Source: Amycolatopsis lurida
GTDB lineage: Bacteria > Actinomycetota > Actinomycetes > Mycobacteriales > Pseudonocardiaceae
Assembly (NCBI RefSeq): GCF_900105055.1
Contig: NZ_FNTA01000004.1
Location: 4,805,501-4,869,500, forward strand
Direction: 5' to 3'
Length of the DNA: 64,000 nt
Part shown: positions 58,329 to 64,000 of the stretch, one piece after another
How positions within the stretch are numbered: the first letter of the stretch is position 1
Layout of the letters: every line of letters starts with the position of its first letter
Position numbers and translations under genes: made by a program
The notes under the pieces: generated by a model
The model's input: only the letters and a program-made list of their open reading frames with translations
The model's database searches: none
Told to the model about the DNA's origin: nothing

Positions 58329-59579
58329 ATGAGCATTTTCGAGGAACTCGAATCAGAGGTACGCAGTTACAGCCGCGGCTGGCCCGTCGTGTTCGACCGG
58401 GCACAGGGGAGCTACCTGTACGACGAGGACGGCAAGGCGTATCTCGACTTCTTCGCCGGCGCCGGCGCGCTCAACTATGGGCACAACAACCCCGCGTTGA
58501 AGCGCGCGCTGATCGACTACATCGCCCGTGACGGCGTGACGCATGCGCTCGACATGTTCACGGTGGCCAAGCGGGATTTCCTTCAGACGTTCCAGGAGAA
58601 GATCCTCAAGCCGCGCGACCTCGACTACAAGGTCGTCTTCCCCGGCCCCGGTGGCGCGAACGCGGTCGAGGCGGCGTTGAAGCTCGCCCGCAAGGTGACC
58701 GGCAAGGAATCGGTCATCAACTTCACCAACGCCTTCCACGGGATGACGCTGGGCGCCCTGTCGGTGACCGGTAACTCGATGAAGCGCGGCGGCGCGGGTG
58801 TCCCGCTGGTGCACGCCACCCCCATGCCGTACGACAACTACTTCGACGGCTCCATCCCGGACTTCCTCTACTTCGAGAAGCTGCTCGAAGACTCCGGCAG
58901 CGGCCTGAACGAGCCCGCCGCCGTGATCGTGGAGGGCGTGCAGGGCGAGGGCGGTATCAACGCCGCGCGCGTCGAGTGGCTCAAGGCGCTGGACGACCTG
59001 TGCAAGAAGCACGGCATCCTGCTGATCCTCGACGACGTCCAGATGGGCTGCGGCCGCACCGGCCCGTTCTTCAGCTTCGAGGACGCGGGCATCAAACCCG
59101 ACATCGTCTGCCTGTCGAAGTCCATCGGCGGCTACGGCATCCCGATGGCGCTGACGCTGATCCGCCCGGACCTCGACGTCTGGGAGCCGGGTGAGCACAA
59201 CGGCACCTTCCGCGGCATCAGCCCGGCGTTCGTCACCGCGACCGAGGCGCTGCGCGTCTACTGGAGCGACGACGAGCTGGAGAAGTCGACCAAGGCCAAG
59301 GGCGAGCGCATCGCCGCCGCCTTCCAGGGCATCGTCGAGGCGTATCCGGACGCGAACCTGTTCGCGAAGGGCCGCGGCCTCGCCCGGGGCATCGAGTTCG
59401 CCAATGGCGACCTCGCGGGCAAGGTCTGCGCCGCCGCGTTCGAACGCGGGCTGCTGATGGAGACCTCCGGCCCCGACGGCGAGGTCATGAAGGTCCTCCC
59501 GCCGCTCACGCTGACGGACGACGAGCTCACGAAGGGCCTGTCGATCATCGACGAGGCCGTCGCCACTGTCCTGAACTGA
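58329..59579 (+). CDS. ectB: Diaminobutyrate-2-oxoglutarate transaminase EctB
   Basis: This 416-residue class III PLP aminotransferase makes L-2,4-diaminobutyrate from aspartate semialdehyde and glutamate. The PLP lysine is Lys264 (CLSKSIGGYG), with LILDDVQMG (Asp235/236) contacting the cofactor and NAFHGMTLGALSVTGN as phosphate site. ATG 58329 matches the conserved MSIFEELESEVRSY opening; GGGAGAAAG is the RBS. It lies 38 nt after ectA. Confidence 0.96.
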   Translation: MSIFEELESEVRSYSRGWPVVFDRAQGSYLYDEDGKAYLDFFAGAGALNYGHNNPALKRALIDYIARDGVTHALDMFTVAKRDFLQTFQEKILKPRDLDYKVVFPGPGGANAVEAALKLARKVTGKESVINFTNAFHGMTLGALSVTGNSMKRGGAGVPLVHATPMPYDNYFDGSIPDFLYFEKLLEDSGSGLNEPAAVIVEGVQGEGGINAARVEWLKALDDLCKKHGILLILDDVQMGCGRTGPFFSFEDAGIKPDIVCLSKSIGGYGIPMALTLIRPDLDVWEPGEHNGTFRGISPAFVTATEALRVYWSDDELEKSTKAKGERIAAAFQGIVEAYPDANLFAKGRGLARGIEFANGDLAGKVCAAAFERGLLMETSGPDGEVMKVLPPLTLTDDELTKGLSIIDEAVATVLN

Positions 59580-59611
59580 CCGCACAACCAGGAACGAGAA
59601 GGAGTTTTCCG

Positions 59612-60001
59612 TTGCTTGTCAGAACACTCGACGAGGTCACCGACACCGACGCCGACATCAAGACCCCGAACTGGCGCAGCAAGCGCATCGTGCTGGCCAA
59701 GGAGGGCGTCGGTTTCTCGGTGCACGAGACCACGCTGTACGCCGGGACGGTCAACGACTTCTGGTATGCGAACCACATCGAAGCGGTGTTCATCACCTCT
59801 GGTGAGGGTGAGCTCGAAAACACCGCGACCGGCGAGGTCTTCCAGCTGAAGCCGGGCACGTTGTACCTGCTCAACGACCACGACAAGCACCAGGTCCGGC
59901 CCAAGACCGAGATCAAGTGCGTCTGCGTGTTCAACCCGCCCATCACCGGCCGCGAGGTCCACGACGAAAACGGCGTGTACCCGCTCGTCACCGAACCGTA
60001 G
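59612..60001 (+). CDS. ectC: L-ectoine synthase EctC
   Basis: This 129-residue cupin cyclises N-gamma-acetyl-diaminobutyrate to ectoine. Conserved segments include LVRTLDEVTDTDADI, NDFWYANHIEAVFITSGEGE and PGTLYLLNDHDKHQVRP, which contain metal-binding Glu, Tyr and His residues. The start is TTG with GAGAAGGAG upstream. Length and sequence are normal for the family. Confidence 0.96.
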   Translation: MLVRTLDEVTDTDADIKTPNWRSKRIVLAKEGVGFSVHETTLYAGTVNDFWYANHIEAVFITSGEGELENTATGEVFQLKPGTLYLLNDHDKHQVRPKTEIKCVCVFNPPITGREVHDENGVYPLVTEP

Positions 60002-60026
60002 AAAATCGCTCGAGGAGGCGACCGCA

Positions 60027-60926
60027 TTGACGCTGACCGACACCCGAGTCGACGACAGTTACCCGACCCGCATCACGGGTAAGCCCGTACATCTGCCCAG
60101 GACGCACCCCACCGTCTGGGGCGCCGAGGCCGACGGTCCCATGGACGCGGCCACGCTCGCCAACCACGAAACGCGTGGTTACACCGTCGTCGACCAGTTG
60201 CTGTCGCCCGGCGAGGTCCAGGCCTACTGGCAGGAACTCGTCAGGATGTCCTCCGGGGACCACAGCGGCGACGAGCGCGTCATCACCGAGGCCAAGACCG
60301 GTGAAGTCCGCTCCATTTTCGACGTCCACGAGACGAGCGAGCTGATCGCGGAACTCGTCCGGGATCCGCGCGTGCTCGACCGTGCCCGGCAGATCCTCGG
60401 CTCCGAGGTCTACATCCACCAGAGCCGCGTGAACTACATGCCCGGCTTCAAGGGCACCGGGTTCTACTGGCACTCGGACTTCGAGACCTGGCACGCCGAG
60501 GACGGCATGCCCGCCCCCCGCGCGGTCAGCTGCTCCATCGCACTCACCGACAACTACCCGTTCAACGGCGGGCTGATGGTGATGCCGGGCTCGCAGCGGA
60601 CCTTCGTGCAGTGCGCCGGGGAAACCCCGGAAGACAACTACAAGAGTTCGCTGAAAGAGCAGCGGGTCGGCGTCCCGAGCGAGGATGACATCACCGCGCT
60701 CGCCGCCGAATACGGAATCGACCAATTCACCGGGCAGGCCGGTTCGGCGCTCTGGTTCGATTCGAATGTGATGCACGGTTCGTCGAACAACATCACGCCG
60801 TACCCGAGGTCGAACATCTTCCTCGTGTTCAACAGCGTCGAGAACGCGCTGCGGGAGCCGTTCGCCGCGATCGAACCGCGTCCGGCGTTCATCGCGGGCC
60901 GCGACTCGACCCCGCTGTCGCGCTGA
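60027..60926 (+). CDS. ectD: Ectoine 5-hydroxylase EctD
   Basis: This 299-residue Fe(II)/2-oxoglutarate dioxygenase turns ectoine into 5-hydroxyectoine. The iron triad is His149 and Asp151 (FYWHSDFETWH) and His250 (NVMHGSSNN). The signature FYWHSDFETWHAEDGMP is nearly invariant. TTG start with GAGGAGG. Its presence means the organism makes both ectoine and hydroxyectoine. A strong terminator 219 nt downstream closes the operon. Confidence 0.96.
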   Translation: MTLTDTRVDDSYPTRITGKPVHLPRTHPTVWGAEADGPMDAATLANHETRGYTVVDQLLSPGEVQAYWQELVRMSSGDHSGDERVITEAKTGEVRSIFDVHETSELIAELVRDPRVLDRARQILGSEVYIHQSRVNYMPGFKGTGFYWHSDFETWHAEDGMPAPRAVSCSIALTDNYPFNGGLMVMPGSQRTFVQCAGETPEDNYKSSLKEQRVGVPSEDDITALAAEYGIDQFTGQAGSALWFDSNVMHGSSNNITPYPRSNIFLVFNSVENALREPFAAIEPRPAFIAGRDSTPLSR

Positions 60927-61144
60927 CGAAACCGCAGGTCGCGAAGGCCATGGCGGGGCGCTTGTAGCCGTCGGTGTGCGCCCTGTTACGTTGTCGACAC
61001 GCGTGCGGGCCAGTGGGCTCGCTCACGTAGGTGTTGTCGACGACCGAACGGGTTCTTCGCTCGGGGTGAGCCCACCCGGACGGACGTGGACGCCGATGTC
61101 CGGTGTGGGTCGCGCCCCCAGGCGGCCCAAATCGGATATCTCCC

Positions 61145-61193
61145 GGCTCCGTGCCATCAGATCGGGACTGATGGCACGGAGCCTTTTCTTTTT
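61145..61193 (+). terminator. Strong rho-independent terminator after ectD
   Basis: A perfect 16-bp stem (GGCTCCGTGCCATCAG at 61145-61160 with its complement at 61168-61183) has a 7-nt loop and is followed by TTTTCTTTTT. It is the most classical intrinsic terminator in the window. It stands in a 553-bp gap (60927-61479) that otherwise holds repeats and no gene I can support. Confidence 0.9.
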
Positions 61194-61228
61194 CGTGAGG
61201 GCCGGACCGCCGGTTTCGGCTCCGTGGC

Positions 61229-61258
61229 GTGTCGTCCCGCTGGACACGCGTGTCGTCC
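61229..61258. repeat. Two 21-bp-spaced GTGTCGTCC units
   Basis: GTGTCGTCC occurs at 61229 and 61250, exactly 21 bp apart, each followed by a 12-bp linker ending ACACGC or TCACGC. The unit is the same as in the 54.4-kb array, and the flank CAAACCGCCCG (61305-61315) is also shared. This looks like a partial or decayed copy of that array lacking the oppositely oriented half. Confidence 0.8.
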
Positions 61259-61341
61259 ATCCGATCACGCGCTGCGGGCTTGCCGCCGAAGTCCACAGTG
61301 GACGCAAACCGCCCGCTTGGGGAACTTTGTCCGGATCGGGC

Positions 61342-61398
61342 AGGTCGTGAAGGCCTCCTTCCCTACCCTGAAAGTAGGGAAGGAGGCCTTCACGACCT
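61342..61398. repeat. Perfect 25-bp inverted repeat with 7-nt loop
   Basis: The arm at 61342-61366 (AGGTCGTGAAGGCCTCCTTC then CCTAC) is exactly complementary to 61374-61398, around a CCTGAAA loop. No T-tract follows, and it lies 82 bp upstream of the SARP gene start. It may be a repeat element, a terminator, or a regulatory hairpin in the leader of the SARP transcript. Confidence 0.88.
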
Positions 61399-61479
61399 CG
61401 AGCGTCCTGGTTGGCGGCCTCTTCGCGCGGTAGGTTGGCTACTCCGGTAAGGGGAGAGATCGGAGGAGGGGGGCTTGTC

Positions 61480-64000
61480 ATGGGCGAAAGCGGTTCCCCT
61501 GCCCGCTTCCAACTCCTCGGTCCCGTCCGGCTCCTCGACGGCGAACGGCCCGTCCCCGTCGGCGGCCCCGGCGTCCGCGGCCTCCTCGCGTTGCTGGCGC
61601 TGAAGGTCAACAAGGTCGTCGCGCTCGACGAGATCATCGACGCGCTCTGGGGGCACGACCCGCCCGCCACGGCCCGCACGATCGTCCACGGCAACGTCTC
61701 GCATCTCCGGCGCGTGCTCCGGGGCATCCAAAGCGATCATCCGCACGGCGCCCGGATCCTCACCGCGCCGCCCGGCTACCAGCTCACCGTCGAACCCGAG
61801 CGGATCGACGTCCACCGCGCCCGGTCCCTGCTGGAGCGGGCTTCCGCGGAAGAGCCGGAGAAGGCGGCCGAACTGCTCACCGAGGCCCTCGCGCTCTGGC
61901 AGGGACCCGCGCTCGCCGGTGTGCCGGGGTCGGTCCGCGCTCCCGAACTGGAGGACCTGCGGCTCGCCGTCCACGGCGCCAGGGTCGACGCGGACCTCGA
62001 ACTGGGCAGGCACGCGGAATTGATCGTCGAGCTCAGCCCGCTCGTCCGGGCGAACCCGCTCGCCGAGCGCACGGCCGGTCAGCTGATGCGCGCGCTCTAC
62101 CACGCCGGCCGCCGCGGCGACGCGCTCGAGCTCTACCGCACGGTGTCCAGGGCGACCCTGCGCACGCTCGGCGTCGAACCCGGCGCGGACCTGCGCTGGC
62201 TGCACGAACGCGTCCTCAACGACGATCTGCCGGTCAAGGTCGCCGCGGAACCGAAGGCCGAGGCGGCGCCCGTCCAGCAACTGCCGCCCGCGGTGCCGAA
62301 CCTCGCCGGACGCGAGACCGATCTGGCCTGGCTCGACGAACTCGCCGAGCGGGCCGAAGCGGGTGAGACCGCGGTCGGCGTGGTCACCGGGACGGCCGGG
62401 ATCGGCAAGAGCAGCCTGGTGGTGTGGTGGGCGCATCGCGCGGGCCGCCGCTTCCCCGACGGCATCCTTTTCGCCTCGCTGCGGGGTTTCGACCCGCACC
62501 ATCCGCCGCTGGAGCCCGCCGACCTGCTCACCCAGTTCCTGCTCGGGCTCGGCGTCCCGGCCGAGGGCGTCCCGGAACAGGTCCACGAACGCGTCGCCCT
62601 CTACCGCTCGATGATCGCCGGACGCCGGATGCTGGTCATTCTCGACAACGCCCGGAGCGCCGAGCAGGTCCGGCCGTTGCTGCCGCCCGGTTCGCGGTCG
62701 ATGACGCTGGTGACCAGCCGCTCCCGGCTCGACGGGCTCGCCGTGTCCAACGCCGCCAAACTGCGGGTGCTCGGCACCCTCGCTCCCGGCGACGCCGTGC
62801 GGCTGATCGAGGAACTCGCCGGGCCCGCCGGTTTCGACCTCAACCACGCGCTCGCCCGGCTCTGCGGCTATCTCCCGCTGGCGCTGCGGATCGCGGGTGC
62901 CCGGCTCGCCGCCAGCGCGCAGTGGTCCGCGCAGGATCTGGTCGACGAACTCGGCAACGAACGGACCAGGCTGGCCGCCCTCGACGTCGAAGGCCCGGAC
63001 GACGGTGTCCGCGCGGCGTTCGACGTCTCGTTCCGGGGGCTGCCGCCGGAGGTCGCGAACACTTTCCTGCGGCTCGGCGTGGTCCAGTGCGTTTCGGCCG
63101 GTTCGCATCTGACGGCGGCGATCGGCGGGATCACCGTCGCCGAGGCGCGGCGGCATCTGCGGGTGCTCGCCGCGCACAACCTGCTCGCCGAAACCGGCCG
63201 CGACTCTTTCGTCCCGCACGACCTCGTGCGCTTGTTCCTCCGTGAACTGGCGGAGAACGAACTCGACGAGACCGACCGGGAGGACGTCCTGTCGCGCTCG
63301 GTGCGGTTCTATCAGGCCGTCGCCGACCGGGCCCGGCGCAAGATGCTGCGGATCGTCGACCCGCTCGACTTCACCGGGGCGCTGACCGACGCACAGACGC
63401 CCCCGCTCGGTTCCTTCGACGAGGCGCAGGACTGGTTCACCGCGGAATGGGAGAACCTGATCGAGGTCCTCGAAGCCGCCCGTGCCGCCGGACGGCACGA
63501 CGACGTCTGGCGGCTGGCCAGGGTCGCGCACACCTATCGCGCGGTGTACCCGCTGCTCGACGAGTGGACGCGGCTGGTCGCGATCGGGCTGGAGGCCGCC
63601 GAGCGATCCGGCGACGTCCTCGGCCGGTGCTGGATGCTGATCTCCCGCTGCGCCATCGCGCTCACCTTCGAGCTGCCGCAGGGCTGCCTCGCCGACGCCG
63701 AACGCGCGCTGGAACTCGCGACCGCGATCGGCGACGACCGGCTGATCGTCTCGGCGAACATCCATCTCGGCTCCGCGCTGACCCTGCTGGGACGGCACGA
63801 CGAGGCGATCAGGACGCTGCGGCGGGCGGTCGAGGAGACCGAGCGGACCGGCGATCTCGAATTGCGCGGCCAGGCACTCAACAACTGCGCCGAGGCCGAA
63901 AAGCGGGCAGGCCGGTTCATCGAGGCGATCGGGCATCAGGTCGCCTCGCTGGACATCGACCGGACCCTCGGCGACGAAAGCTACGTCGTCGTCTCGCTGA
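61480..64000 (+). CDS. AfsR/SARP-family transcriptional regulator (5' part, runs off the edge)
   Basis: The frame stays open from ATG 61480 to the right edge, giving at least 840 residues. Order: winged-helix DNA-binding domain (~8-100, with ALDEIIDALWGHDPPATART), BTAD bacterial transcriptional activation domain (~105-245), NB-ARC NTPase with Walker A GTAGIGKSSL (~305-314) and RMLVILDN, then TPR repeats from ~740 (LGSALTLLGRHDEAIRTLRR). The architecture is that of AfsR-type regulators of secondary metabolism or stress. GGAGGAGGGG precedes the ATG. Its targets and the end of the protein are outside the window. Confidence 0.9.
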   Translation, partial: MGESGSPARFQLLGPVRLLDGERPVPVGGPGVRGLLALLALKVNKVVALDEIIDALWGHDPPATARTIVHGNVSHLRRVLRGIQSDHPHGARILTAPPGYQLTVEPERIDVHRARSLLERASAEEPEKAAELLTEALALWQGPALAGVPGSVRAPELEDLRLAVHGARVDADLELGRHAELIVELSPLVRANPLAERTAGQLMRALYHAGRRGDALELYRTVSRATLRTLGVEPGADLRWLHERVLNDDLPVKVAAEPKAEAAPVQQLPPAVPNLAGRETDLAWLDELAERAEAGETAVGVVTGTAGIGKSSLVVWWAHRAGRRFPDGILFASLRGFDPHHPPLEPADLLTQFLLGLGVPAEGVPEQVHERVALYRSMIAGRRMLVILDNARSAEQVRPLLPPGSRSMTLVTSRSRLDGLAVSNAAKLRVLGTLAPGDAVRLIEELAGPAGFDLNHALARLCGYLPLALRIAGARLAASAQWSAQDLVDELGNERTRLAALDVEGPDDGVRAAFDVSFRGLPPEVANTFLRLGVVQCVSAGSHLTAAIGGITVAEARRHLRVLAAHNLLAETGRDSFVPHDLVRLFLRELAENELDETDREDVLSRSVRFYQAVADRARRKMLRIVDPLDFTGALTDAQTPPLGSFDEAQDWFTAEWENLIEVLEAARAAGRHDDVWRLARVAHTYRAVYPLLDEWTRLVAIGLEAAERSGDVLGRCWMLISRCAIALTFELPQGCLADAERALELATAIGDDRLIVSANIHLGSALTLLGRHDEAIRTLRRAVEETERTGDLELRGQALNNCAEAEKRAGRFIEAIGHQVASLDIDRTLGDESYVVVSL

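Noticed and set aside
60976..61350. 124-residue plus-strand frame in the gap after ectD
   Set aside because: It crosses the intrinsic terminator and the repeat units, lacks an RBS and looks random in composition.
61390..63936. 848-residue minus-strand frame opposite the SARP gene
   Set aside because: The plus strand encodes wHTH, BTAD, NB-ARC and TPR domains; the minus frame is an Arg/Asp/Gly-rich shadow.
1..64000. tRNA/rRNA genes, IS elements, integrases or attachment sites
   Set aside because: None recognised on either strand; the direct repeats seen are intergenic palindrome families without transposase genes.

Overview
The window looks like chromosome of a high-GC filamentous actinomycete. 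Evidence includes a two-domain geosmin synthase, ectABCD, a mycothiol-dependent enzyme family member, GAF-ANTAR proteins, a SARP/AfsR regulator, many GTG/TTG starts and ATGA/GTGA gene junctions. The overall style suggests a Pseudonocardiales organism such as Amycolatopsis; this is inference from memory of such genomes, not a database result. No rRNA, tRNA, CRISPR array, IS element or phage gene was seen.

Region 1 (1-17176) is the right-hand part of an aromatic (type II) polyketide glycoside cluster. It begins inside a TcmI-type cyclase and continues, almost without gaps, with KS-alpha, chain-length factor, ACP, C9-type ketoreductase, didomain aromatase/cyclase and FAD hydroxylase. Next come a glycosyltransferase, a TDP-aminosugar N,N-dimethyltransferase, a sugar SDR, a second glycosyltransferase and a malonyl transferase. 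Behind these lie an NmrA-like reductase, a 1040-residue STAND ATPase regulator, a GntR/UTRA regulator and an NDP-glucose 4,6-dehydratase. The predicted product is a reduced, cyclised polyketide carrying at least one dimethylamino-deoxysugar. Sugar nucleotidyltransferase, 2,3-dehydratase and aminotransferase genes are missing here and probably lie left of the window. The chain-length factor and the 4,6-dehydratase both carry unusual active-site residues.

Region 2 (17222-34832) is mixed chromosomal content. It holds an ArsR-SRPBCC fusion with a clear two-operator promoter, a DUF3800-like protein, geosmin synthase, a secreted GH64 beta-1,3-glucanase, three sigma factors (one an ECF42 type beside its YCII/DGPF partner) and two tandem GAF-ANTAR proteins. 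LysR, an Rsm22-like methyltransferase, a TNase-like protein, GNAT, and an IclR/lactate permease pair follow.

Region 3 (34961-48240) is rich in aromatic catabolism: a 2-keto-4-pentenoate hydratase / 4-oxalocrotonate decarboxylase pair, the aerobic benzoyl-CoA genes boxC-boxB-benzoate:CoA ligase (no boxA visible), and a MarR / ring-cleaving dioxygenase / carboxylesterase set resembling the Bacillus mhq quinone-detoxification genes. An ABC exporter with a 63-residue acidic protein behind it sits between them.

Region 4 (48250-64000) holds a M19 dipeptidase, LapA-domain protein, AraC regulator, PPOX-fold protein, mycothiol-type protein, an Abi-alpha-like/DUF445 pair, a 990-residue patatin-like protein, the ectoine/hydroxyectoine operon ectABCD with a strong terminator, and the 5' part of an AfsR-type SARP regulator running off the right edge.

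The most unusual feature is in the intergenic DNA. Several gaps contain elaborate palindromic repeats. Two unrelated-sequence arrays (45.9 kb and 54.4 kb) share one architecture: short cores spaced exactly 21 bp apart in one orientation, then the same core inverted, again spaced exactly 21 bp. The 54.4-kb unit recurs at 61.2 kb. Other gaps hold perfect 25-bp hairpins and CGAAAGCCACTTTCG-type palindromes.
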